From: an uncultured bacterium
GTDB lineage: Bacteria > Actinomycetota > Coriobacteriia > Coriobacteriales > Coriobacteriaceae
Length of the DNA: 5,125 bases
Reading direction: 5' to 3'
Assembly: GCA_905215095.1 (NCBI GenBank)
Contig: CAJMOL010000140.1
Span: 1 to 5,125, forward strand
Shown here: piece by piece, positions 1 through 4,582 of the stretch
Position numbering within the stretch: position 1 is the first letter of the stretch
How the letters are laid out: every line of letters begins with the position of its first letter
The notes under the pieces: model-generated
Databases searched by the model: none
What the model was told of the DNA's origin: nothing
Seen by the model: only the letters and a program-made list of their open reading frames with translations
Program-made: the position numbers and the translations under genes

Positions 1-43
1 TGAGCTGGGCAGAGCCGTTGCTTAACGAAGTTAGGTCATCGTC

Positions 44-169
44 TTAGCGACGGTGGCCTTTCTTTTTGGGCTTCGAACCCTGCTTGAGTGCCTTGGAAAG
101 GCCGACAAGGGCCGTGAGGAGCGAGACCATAGCGGTCAGGAGCTTCACGAGCTCGGTGAAATCGGTCAT
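44..169 (-). CDS. small hydrophobic peptide with basic tail, holin- or toxin-like (41 aa)
   Basis: This 41-codon gene is not matched to a named family. The peptide starts MTDFTELVKLLTAMVSL. Residues about 7-28 are almost all Leu, Val, Ala, Thr or Ser and could form one membrane helix. The last 13 residues are very basic (KQGSKPKKKGHRR). One helix plus a positive tail is the form of small holin-like proteins and type I toxins, but that is an analogy of shape only. The ATG at 169 is preferred because a near-consensus Shine-Dalgarno (GGGAGGTGAT) ends about 5 nt upstream, with the GGAGG core 8 nt away. An in-frame ATG two codons earlier overlaps this site and is a poor alternative. The gene lies next to tRNA-derived fragments, and its leader and 3' flank can base-pair. 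Part of the 3' flank lies beyond the window edge. The strong ribosome site and clean hydrophobic/basic split support a real gene. Confidence 0.62.
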   Translation of the reverse strand: MTDFTELVKLLTAMVSLLTALVGLSKALKQGSKPKKKGHRR

Positions 170-173
170 GGGC

Positions 174-220
174 ATCACCTCCCATCGGATGGAGGGCTCT
201 GCCCGGCACGAGGACTGCCG
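174..220 (-). promoter_or_regulatory. structured 5' leader of the small peptide gene
   Basis: Read on the minus strand, the leader has three pairing elements before the start codon. CGGCA and TGCCG (between 220 and 204) can form a 5-bp hairpin. GGGCAGAGCC (204-195) is the exact complement of GGCTCTGCCC at 16-7, just after the gene. CCTCC (195-191) can pair with GGAGG (182-178) of the Shine-Dalgarno, extended by AT/AT around a CCG loop. The ribosome site could therefore be masked by its own leader, and the mRNA ends could be clamped together. The complementarities are seen directly. That they control translation is inference from known type I toxin mRNAs. Confidence 0.45.
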
Positions 221-232
221 ACAGCGAGGATG

Positions 233-265
233 ATTTTATCAGAGTGGTTGGCCCTCTCCGATCAA
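233..265 (-). promoter_or_regulatory. candidate promoter of the small peptide gene
   Basis: TTGATC (265-260) resembles a -35 box and GATAAAAT (240-233) resembles a -10 region. The spacing is 19 nt if GATAAA is the hexamer and 21 nt if TAAAAT is, both longer than ideal. A start near 226 would give a leader of about 57 nt that includes all the pairing elements. The match is weak and based only on sequence similarity. Confidence 0.25.
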
Positions 266-379
266 TTCACGCCCCTCACCCTCGCGAAGAGTGCGGGCAT
301 GGCAGAATCGGCACTAAACGGCAGTGCGTTAGGGCACCGACGACGAGCTTTCAAAACTAGCAAGGCGTATCGCCGTTGC

Positions 380-427
380 GGTACCGGGATCGGCAAATCT
401 CTGGTGTCCCCCGGGCGGACTCGAACC
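380..427. repeat. direct repeat copy 1: tRNA 3' half plus terminator arm
   Basis: This 48-nt block matches 504-550 with four substitutions and one inserted base. The shared block starts with the terminator arm GGTACCGGG, runs through ATCTCTGG (the CCA end and flank of the tRNA on the other strand), and ends in the T-loop sequence TCGAACC. The offset between copies is about 123 bp, close to one tRNA plus its terminator. It could be a decayed tandem duplication or an old tRNA-end recombination scar. No integrase gene is in the window. Confidence 0.8.
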
Positions 428-432
428 CCCGC
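402..432 (-). pseudogene. tRNA 3'-end remnant
   Basis: On the minus strand this reads as a T-arm with TTCGAGT loop, then CCGCC, a G-rich acceptor strand and a terminal CCA, so it looks like the last 30 nt of a tRNA. No matching 5' acceptor strand (a C-rich heptamer) or D-arm lies at the right distance upstream. The acceptor strand has one extra base compared with the intact tRNA-Arg, and the T-stem has a G-G clash. It is therefore a fragment and not a working tRNA. It is the tRNA part of the direct repeat at 380-427. Confidence 0.7.
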
Positions 433-447
433 GGGGAAATTGGTGAC

Positions 448-470
448 GCGGGTGTCGACGGCCCGAATCC
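448..470 (+). repeat. reverse-complement copy of the tRNA-Arg T-arm region
   Basis: These 23 bases equal the minus-strand tRNA-Arg sequence from its 3' anticodon stem to its T-loop (562-540) at 21 of 23 positions, but lie on the opposite strand. The two mismatches turn the T-loop TTC into CCC. The following bases end in ACCA (479-482), as in a tRNA end, but there is no 5' acceptor strand to make a plus-strand tRNA. In a minus-strand transcript that ran past the tRNA terminator, this segment could pair with the tRNA. Confidence 0.75.
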
Positions 471-480
471 GGCCCTTAGA

Positions 481-515
481 CCAGAAGAGCCCGGCACCGT
501 GGTGGTACCGGGCTC
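481..515 (-). terminator. intrinsic terminator of tRNA-Arg
   Basis: On the minus strand GAGCCCGGTACC (515-504) pairs over 12 positions, with one G-T wobble, with GGTGCCGGGCTC (498-487) around a 5-nt loop. The hairpin begins 11 nt after the CCA end of the tRNA. It is followed by TTCT and not a long T run, so release may be incomplete, but stem strength and position fit a tRNA terminator. Confidence 0.65.
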
Positions 516-550
516 GGTCAATCTCTGGTGCCCCCGGGCGGATTCGAACC
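504..550. repeat. direct repeat copy 2: terminator arm plus tRNA 3' half
   Basis: This 47-nt block is the intact partner of 380-427. It includes the 5' arm of the terminator as read on the minus strand, the spacer and the acceptor/T-arm half of tRNA-Arg. The match runs past the CCA end into the terminator, so it is more than chance similarity between tRNA T-arms. Confidence 0.8.
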
Positions 551-601
551 GTCGACACCCGCTTTAGGAGAGCGGTGCTCTATCCCCTGAGCTACGGAGG
601 C
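526..601 (-). tRNA. tRNA-Arg (anticodon CCT)
   Basis: The minus strand folds as a standard 76-nt tRNA with encoded CCA. The acceptor stem is GCCTCCG with CGGGGGC (one G-T wobble), the D-stem is GCTC/GAGC, and the anticodon stem is CCGCT/AGCGG around loop CTCCTAA, giving anticodon CCT, which reads the arginine codon AGG. The variable loop is GTGTC and the T-loop is TTCGAAT. The discriminator base is A. One oddity is the T-stem, GACGG against CCGCC, which leaves an A-C mismatch at the 50-64 position. A terminator hairpin follows it. The gene lies downstream of the ManO gene in the same direction but probably has its own promoter. Confidence 0.93.
540..562. repeat. tRNA arm of the 23-bp inverted repeat
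   Basis: This part of the tRNA-Arg gene is the partner of the reverse-complement copy at 448-470 (21 of 23 identical when inverted). The arms are 69 bp apart, and the tRNA CCA end and terminator lie between them. Confidence 0.75.
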
Positions 602-611
602 ATGTCGTACT

Positions 612-617
612 AGTGTA
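612..617 (-). promoter_or_regulatory. candidate -10 box of tRNA-Arg
   Basis: TACACT on the minus strand matches four of six TATAAT positions, including the key first T, second A and last T. It ends 10 nt before the mature tRNA 5' end, which would give a leader of a few nucleotides. No good -35 box is seen 17 nt upstream. Confidence 0.35.
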
Positions 618-669
618 GCAGATTTACGCCACTACCATGCAGCGCATAGCCGCTCTTCGAGATAGTCAT

Positions 670-711
670 CTGCGACGTTCTTTAATGACTGGTCGTTTAA
701 GAACGTCGCAG
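670..711. repeat. 42-bp palindrome after the ManO gene, related to the 4318-4418 repeats
   Basis: CTGCGACGTTCTT (670-682) is the exact complement of AAGAACGTCGCAG (699-711), a 13-bp perfect stem. The inner bases AATGAC and GTCGTT can extend it with one wobble, leaving a very small loop. It begins 4 nt after the ManO stop codon. Neither strand has a T run after the stem, so it is not a standard intrinsic terminator, though it may protect the mRNA 3' end or slow polymerase. Read on the minus strand, positions 707-687 match 4328-4348 at 20 of 21 bases, so this is one copy of a dispersed repeat. Confidence 0.85.
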
Positions 712-715
712 GAGA

Positions 716-1114
716 CTAGTTGCCTTTGTGGAAGAGGCTTTTGATGACGGAAGGGATGCTCTTGGCGCCCTTGGCGGTCACATCGATAAAGTCGGGCGAA
801 CGCACGAGCTTATCCTCGCCGACGTACTTGCGGACCGCACGAAGCGTCTCTTTGTCGTCGCGCGTCGAAAACGTAAAGTGACCGTTATCCTTGGTAAAGA
901 TGGCAAAACGCGTGATCTTCTTGGTACCGCGCAAAACCTCGGCGGCAATATAGTCGACCTCGCCCCACGGGATTTGAATATAATCCTCGGGATTGCGCTC
1001 GTTATAGTACTCAAACGCCTTATTGCCCACCATTACGTTACCGTGACTGGTAAGCCCCATCAGGCAGGTTGCCGGCGTTGCCAGATCGACCGTGCTGTTC
1101 TGAGATTGCGCCAT
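716..1114 (-). CDS. manO: DUF956 family protein, ManO-type PTS accessory protein (132 aa)
   Basis: A small soluble protein of the DUF956 family, which is regularly encoded just after mannose-family PTS operons. Its biochemical role is not firmly known; a role in controlling or supporting the transporter is inferred from that linkage. Recognisable parts are the N-terminal segment ending in VMVGNKAFEYYNER (about residues 27-40), IQIPWGEVDY (46-55) and the HFTFSTRDDKETLRAVRKY region (79-97). At 132 aa it is near full length for the family. No signal peptide or membrane helix is seen. The ATG at 1114 is chosen because conserved sequence starts there and GGAGGG lies 11 nt upstream. An alternative 13-codon extension would begin inside the terminator hairpin and is unlikely. 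The gene is separated from manZ by 121 bp holding that terminator, and is followed at once by a large palindrome. Confidence 0.9.
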   Translation of the reverse strand: MAQSQNSTVDLATPATCLMGLTSHGNVMVGNKAFEYYNERNPEDYIQIPWGEVDYIAAEVLRGTKKITRFAIFTKDNGHFTFSTRDDKETLRAVRKYVGEDKLVRSPDFIDVTAKGAKSIPSVIKSLFHKGN

Positions 1115-1130
1115 ACGCGCCTCGCCCTCC

Positions 1131-1179
1131 AATAAAAAACAATCGGACCGCATCCAGTGTACCCACCGGGTGCGGTCCG
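1131..1179 (-). terminator. intrinsic terminator between manZ and the ManO gene
   Basis: On the minus strand CGGACCGCA (1179-1171) pairs perfectly over 9 bp with TGCGGTCCG (1152-1144). Inside it, CCGGTG and CACTGG form a second 6-bp helix with one wobble around a GGTA loop. The stem is followed by ATTGTTTTTTATT, a clear T tract. The T tract touches the Shine-Dalgarno of the ManO gene, so transcripts for that gene started upstream must pass this terminator. Confidence 0.88.
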
Positions 1180-1235
1180 TTTCAATGGCTCAAAAGCCCT
1201 TGCCTAGCAACTCTCGGTCTTAAGCCGAAGCGTGC

Positions 1236-2156
1236 TTACATGAAGCCGCAGACGCGACCGATGATGCCGACGGCGAAGAGAGCCAGGATGATGACGATCG
1301 GGCTGACCTTCTTCTTGAGGAGCTTGCAGACCAGCAGGGTCAGACACACAGCGGCAAGGCCGGGGATGAGCTGATCGAGGTTAGCCTGAAGCGTGGTGAC
1401 CTTAACCTGATCAAGGGCGGTAGCACCGATGGAGTTGTACATCGTCAGCGCTTCCTTGACGCCCTCGGAGCCGGAGGGCAGGCTAGCCCAGTCGATAAAG
1501 GCGCCAGCAGACTGCGTGACCTTGGAGACGACCGGGGTGAAGGAGATGGACACCCAGCGCTCGACCAGGGCGCCGATGATGAACATACCCAGGATGGAAG
1601 CACCCTCGGTGACCTTGCCCATCAGACCGCCGGAGAGGTCCTTGGCGATGGAGGAGCCGACCTTGTAGCCAAACTCCTGCGTGTACCACAGGAAAGCGTA
1701 ACGGATGATGTTCCACGCAAAGAAGAACAGCAGCGGACCGGCGATGCTACCGGACAGGGCCATGGAAGCGCCCAGAGCGCCCAAAATCGGACGAAGGGTG
1801 AACCAGAAGGCGGGGTCGCCGACGCCGGCGAGCGGGCCCATCATACCGACCTTGACGCCCTGGATGGCGACGTCGTCGATCGGAGCACCGTTGGCGCGCT
1901 CCTCCTCGAGAGCGAGGGTAACGCCAATGACGGGGGCGGAAACATAGGGGTGGGTGTTATAGAACTCCAGGTGGCGCTTAAGAGCGGCAATCTGGTCATC
2001 CTTGCTGGTGTAGAGCTTCTTGATCGCAGGGATCATTGCGAAGCACCAGCCGCCGTTCTGCATACGCTCGTAGTTCCACGAGCCCTGAAGGAACTGATGA
2101 CGGAAGCAAACCTTCTTGCGGTCAGCCTTGGTGAGCTGAATCTTGTTCTCTGCCAT
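1236..2156 (-). CDS. manZ: mannose-family PTS permease subunit EIID (306 aa)
   Basis: EIID is one of the two membrane subunits of EII-Man and with EIIC forms the sugar channel. The protein closely resembles E. coli ManZ. Visible family motifs are LQGSWNYERMQ (23-33), RRHLEFYNT-like RHLEFYNTHP (61-70), GVTLALEEERANGAPIDD (78-95), GPLAGVGDPAFW (107-118), ALSGSIAGPLLFF (133-145) and the C-terminal LKKKVSP (280-286), followed by a final membrane helix. It is about 20 residues longer than the E. coli protein, mostly from a segment around 212-250 (rich in Ser, Ala and Gly) between the GALVERW motif and the conserved LDQLIPGL. The ATG at 2156 is chosen because the conserved start follows it and GGGGAG lies about 8 nt upstream; a GTG three codons earlier is too close to the Shine-Dalgarno. 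It follows manY by 16 bp. Confidence 0.97.
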   Translation of the reverse strand: MAENKIQLTKADRKKVCFRHQFLQGSWNYERMQNGGWCFAMIPAIKKLYTSKDDQIAALKRHLEFYNTHPYVSAPVIGVTLALEEERANGAPIDDVAIQGVKVGMMGPLAGVGDPAFWFTLRPILGALGASMALSGSIAGPLLFFFAWNIIRYAFLWYTQEFGYKVGSSIAKDLSGGLMGKVTEGASILGMFIIGALVERWVSISFTPVVSKVTQSAGAFIDWASLPSGSEGVKEALTMYNSIGATALDQVKVTTLQANLDQLIPGLAAVCLTLLVCKLLKKKVSPIVIILALFAVGIIGRVCGFM

Positions 2157-2175
2157 ATGTATCACTCCCCTCCTA
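2157..2175 (-). promoter_or_regulatory. manZ Shine-Dalgarno overlapping the manY stop
   Basis: The manY stop codon TAG is the first part of TAGGAGGGGAG, the purine-rich ribosome site for manZ. Ribosomes ending manY therefore stop right on the manZ binding site, which favours coupled, balanced production of the IIC and IID subunits. Confidence 0.75.
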
Positions 2176-2991
2176 CTCGTAATCGTTCAGAATGTCGCCG
2201 AGCGGGTCACCGGAGCCACCGCCCATGCCGCCACCCTGCTTGGCCAGATCCTTAAGGCCAAGGTAGATGAGGGCAAGGGAGATGCCGATGAGGCCAAGGG
2301 CGATCAGCGTGAGCTGAGGGATGGCAGCAAGGACAAAGCCGAGGACGAAGAACGGCCAGGTCTCCTTGGTGGCCATCATGTTGATGACCATGGCGTAACC
2401 GACGGAAGCGACCATGCCGCCGCCGACAGCCATGCCGCCGGACAGCCAGTCGGGCATAGCGTTAAGCGCGTTGGTAACAGCCTCGGCCGGGATGATGCAC
2501 AGAAGTACTGCCGGGATGGCGATACGAAGGCCCTGCATGAGGATGGCAGCATACTGCCAGCGCTCGATGCCGGAGAAGTCGCCCTTCTCGGCGCAACCGT
2601 CCATGGCGTGAGCGATAGCGGTAGCCAGGGTACGGCAGATCATGGTCAGGAACAGACCAGCGACCGACAGCGGGACAGCGACGGCGATAGCGGCGGTAAC
2701 GGCCTTCGACGGATCGGTAGCGCCGCCGTTGAGGGCGAGCACCATGATGATCGAAGAGGCGACCGAGGCCAGAGCGGCGTCAGGCGCGACGGCGGCGCCG
2801 ACGTTAGCCCAGCCAAGGGCCATCATCTGGAGCGAACCGCCCAGGAGGATGCCCTCCTGAAGGTGACCGGTTACGAGACCGATAAGCGTGCATGCCACGA
2901 GCGGCTGATGGAACTGGAACTCATCCAGAATGCCTTCCATACCGGCAAGCAACGCGACAATCGCAACAAGCAGAATAGTGATTGCAGACAT
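2173..2991 (-). CDS. manY: mannose-family PTS permease subunit EIIC (272 aa)
   Basis: EIIC of the mannose/sorbose PTS family, a polytopic inner-membrane protein that carries much of the sugar pathway and works with EIID. It is close to E. coli ManY in length (272 against about 266) and in sequence: ILDEFQFHQPLVACTLIGLV (21-40), GGSLQMMALGW (51-61), NVGAAVAPDAALAS (63-76), LRIAIPAV (155-162) and VGYAMVINMM (197-206) are family hallmarks. About seven hydrophobic stretches are visible. The C-terminus is unusual in having a glycine-rich stretch (GGGMGGGSG, 253-261) before an acidic end. The ATG at 2991 has GGAGG 9 nt upstream, and the start lies 18 bp after manX. It is part of one operon with manX and manZ. 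Confidence 0.97.
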   Translation of the reverse strand: MSAITILLVAIVALLAGMEGILDEFQFHQPLVACTLIGLVTGHLQEGILLGGSLQMMALGWANVGAAVAPDAALASVASSIIMVLALNGGATDPSKAVTAAIAVAVPLSVAGLFLTMICRTLATAIAHAMDGCAEKGDFSGIERWQYAAILMQGLRIAIPAVLLCIIPAEAVTNALNAMPDWLSGGMAVGGGMVASVGYAMVINMMATKETWPFFVLGFVLAAIPQLTLIALGLIGISLALIYLGLKDLAKQGGGMGGGSGDPLGDILNDYE

Positions 2992-3009
2992 GTATCGGAC
3001 CCTCCTTTA

Positions 3010-3999
3010 CTATGCTTGAGCGGCCAGTTCGGCCTTAGCTTTCTTCAACATGGCGTCGAGATCCTCGGAGGAATCCGAAGGAACCTTGCGGACCTCGAAC
3101 TTGACGCCCTTAGCCTTGAGGGCCTCGAGAGTCTTGACGTCGTCATCGCCCATGGCGACGGCGTTGGTGACGACGACCTTGCCCTTGGAGTGAGCCATGG
3201 AACCGATGTTGACTTCCTTGATGTCGACGCCGGCCTCGATGGCCTTGAGCAGATCCTGCGGGTTCTCGAAGAGCAGCATGGCCTTGGTGTCACCAAAGCG
3301 CGTGTCCTTGACGACCTCGGCCATCTTCTTGATGGGCACGACGTTGGCATGGACTCCCGGAGGGGCAGCCTGCTCGATCATGGTCTTGCGGAGCTCGTCG
3401 TGAGCAACGCCGTCGGAAACCACGATGATGCGGTTGGGGTTGATCTGCTTGGTCCACGTGGTGGCCACCTGACCATGAAGCAGACGGGTGTCGATACGGA
3501 CGTGGGCAATCTTGATGTGCCCGTCGCCGATGACCGTTCCCGGAGGAATGGCGCCTGCAGGAGCAGCGGCGGCCGCAGCCGGCTTCTTCTCCTCGGGCTC
3601 CAGAGACTCGGGCTTGACGCGCACGCCAGCCTTGGCCTCAGTCACGAGATGTTTTGCGATCGCATGTGCAGTGTTCTTTGCGTCAAAGCGCTGCGAATAT
3701 GCCTCGATGAGCATAGGCAGGTTGACACCGGTGACGATAGCCCAGGAATCGTGGCCCTCAATGAGCCCGCTGATCTGGTTGAACGGCGTGCCGCCCCACA
3801 GATCAACGAGGAAGAGCACCTGCTCCTGGTCTTCGAAGGAAGCGACTGCTTCCTCGACCTTGGCACGGAAGTCGTCGGGGCCCATGCTCGGCTCGAGCGA
3901 GACCACGGCTACAGACGGCTGATCGCCAAAGACCATCGAGCCCGTCTGCTTGATTCCAGCAGCCAAGTCCCCGTGGCTAGCAAGAACAATACTTACCAT
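3010..3999 (-). CDS. manX: mannose-family PTS fused EIIAB phosphotransfer protein (329 aa)
   Basis: A cytoplasmic two-domain enzyme that takes phosphate from HPr and gives it to the sugar in the IIC-IID channel. The IIA domain (about 1-125) has the phosphorylated histidine at position 9 in VLASHGDLA and the conserved aspartate at 66 in FLVDLWGGTPFN. A hinge rich in Ala, Pro and Glu (about 131-157) joins it to the IIB domain (about 160-329), whose phosphorylated histidine is 175 in RIDTRLLHGQV; KMAEVVKDTRFG, MLLFENPQD and VEVRK-like VKFEVRKV follow. Domain order and length match E. coli ManX (323 aa). The ATG at 3999 is chosen because GGAGG lies 7 nt upstream; an adjacent upstream GTG at 4002 is only 4 nt away. 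The hexose taken up cannot be fixed from sequence; glucose, mannose and amino sugars are usual for the family. Confidence 0.97.
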   Translation of the reverse strand: MVSIVLASHGDLAAGIKQTGSMVFGDQPSVAVVSLEPSMGPDDFRAKVEEAVASFEDQEQVLFLVDLWGGTPFNQISGLIEGHDSWAIVTGVNLPMLIEAYSQRFDAKNTAHAIAKHLVTEAKAGVRVKPESLEPEEKKPAAAAAAPAGAIPPGTVIGDGHIKIAHVRIDTRLLHGQVATTWTKQINPNRIIVVSDGVAHDELRKTMIEQAAPPGVHANVVPIKKMAEVVKDTRFGDTKAMLLFENPQDLLKAIEAGVDIKEVNIGSMAHSKGKVVVTNAVAMGDDDVKTLEALKAKGVKFEVRKVPSDSSEDLDAMLKKAKAELAAQA

Positions 4000-4046
4000 C
4001 ACATAACCTCCTTTTTGTCTACGTATTTCCTACACGACATTAAGGA

Positions 4047-4075
4047 AGTATACCTGTTTGGTTTTTGGAATTATA
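4047..4075 (-). promoter_or_regulatory. candidate -10 boxes of the man operon
   Basis: On the minus strand an exact TATAAT (4075-4070) lies about 70 nt before the manX start, and a second -10-like TATACT (4052-4047) lies 22 nt further down. No convincing -35 hexamer sits 16-18 nt before either, which would fit an activator-dependent promoter. A start from TATAAT would give a leader of about 60 nt. The leader carries a weak inverted repeat (TTCCT and AGGAA) that also overlaps the second box. Confidence 0.4.
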
Positions 4076-4317
4076 GCTAAATTCGCAAAAGGTTGGTTTA
4101 TTTGTTTAAACGTCTAGGTTTGTTACAAGTTGATTACTTTACTGCTTTTTGACTCATTACACGCCAAGGCGTCGCACATCAAGCCATGCATTTTACAGAT
4201 ACAAGCAGGCTGTTCATTAATATCGATTTTGACAAGCGCGAATGCGCTTGTACTGCCGCTATTTTGTTTAAACAGACATAACTTGACTATTAGCGTGACT
4301 TATGCACTAGCGCAAGT
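4076..4317. promoter_or_regulatory. gene-free upstream region of the man operon with several palindromes
   Basis: No convincing gene lies here and base composition is more AT-rich than in the neighbouring genes. It holds two exact copies of TTTGTTTAAAC (4101-4111 and 4263-4273), each containing the 8-bp palindrome GTTTAAAC, an ACGCC-AA-GGCGT element (4161-4172), and a perfect 8-bp-arm palindrome (4232-4251). The AT-rich base composition and repeated palindromes fit a control region with regulator sites for the operon, but no known operator consensus is recognised. Confidence 0.4.
4232..4251. promoter_or_regulatory. 20-bp perfect palindrome with 4-nt loop
   Basis: ACAAGCGC and GCGCTTGT are exact complements around GAAT. 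A consensus -35 hexamer TTGACA (4229-4234, plus strand) overlaps its left edge, but no good -10 box follows at 16-18 nt. No T tract follows on either strand, so a terminator is unlikely. It could be an operator or a small hairpin. Function is unknown. Confidence 0.4.
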
Positions 4318-4418
4318 AGTCATTGGGGACGTTCTTAAACGACTAGTCGCGGGGGACACTCTTCGGCCACTCATTGGGGACGTACTTAAATGAGTGGTAG
4401 TTGGAGACACTCCTGGCC
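4318..4418. repeat. two tandem degenerate 51-bp hairpin repeats
   Basis: Unit A (4318-4368) and unit B (4369-4418) match at about 40 of 51 positions with one gap. Each has a stem, a 13-nt loop of type GGGGACGTNCTTA, the returning stem, and then a second G-rich GGGGGACACTC-like stretch. Stem arms are AGTCATT/AACGACT in A (one mismatch) and CCACTCATT/AATGAGTGG in B (9 bp, perfect). The second stem pair is G-C in A and C-G in B, a compensatory change. The motif at 4328-4348 recurs in the palindrome at 670-711. The form is that of REP-like repeats; no associated transposase is in the window. Confidence 0.8.
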
Positions 4419-4582
4419 GAGCTAGAGATCGCGCGCGTCCCTTCTGGTCCATGCGGCTCAAAATCGCGGCGTGATGTGGACGGCTGGGGTCGAATTGGCA
4501 ACATTTCGAGCCTGGCTTCGATATTGAGACTGGTTCTTTATTAAAATGGAATTCCAGACAATTGAGCGGCCGGGGGTTAACC
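4419..4582. other. leader region of the right-hand membrane protein gene
   Basis: No supported gene lies in these 164 bp. A 10-bp inverted repeat with one mismatch (GGCTCAAAAT at 4455-4464 and ATTTCGAGCC at 4503-4512) and a TAAAAT -10-like element (4542-4547) are visible. A TTCGAT 19 nt before the latter is a poor -35 box. A plus-strand promoter for the gene at 4583 is expected somewhere here but is not clear. Confidence 0.3.

Noticed and set aside
408..482. Possible intact plus-strand tRNA ending in ACCA at 482
   Set aside because: No 5' acceptor strand complements the sequence before ACCA, and the T-loop reads CCC in place of TTC. It is only an inverted fragment.
53..613. Plus-strand frames across 53-613 with GRIRTVDTR-like segments
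   Set aside because: These are translations of the antisense of tRNA-Arg and its fragment. Such motifs are a known artefact of translating tRNA genes.
670..711. Palindrome as a classical intrinsic terminator of the man operon
   Set aside because: The stem is strong, but neither strand has a T tract after it, and its sequence belongs to a dispersed repeat family. It may still affect the mRNA end.
728..1135. Plus-strand frame opposite the ManO gene
   Set aside because: The minus strand encodes a clear DUF956 protein here; the plus frame has no ribosome site or recognisable motif.
2143..4080. Long 645-codon plus-strand open frame
   Set aside because: It lies antisense to manX and manY, spans both genes, and its product is rich in Asp, Gly, His and Arg without domain sense. 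It follows from the codon bias of the real genes.
4130..4393. Plus-strand 87-codon open frame
   Set aside because: It has no ribosome site and runs into the two tandem repeats, which give its repeated IGDVLK ending. It shows no codon bias like the true genes.
4474..4527. Short upstream reading frame of 17 codons before the membrane protein gene
   Set aside because: It lacks a Shine-Dalgarno and shows no leader-peptide feature such as a run of one regulatory amino acid.
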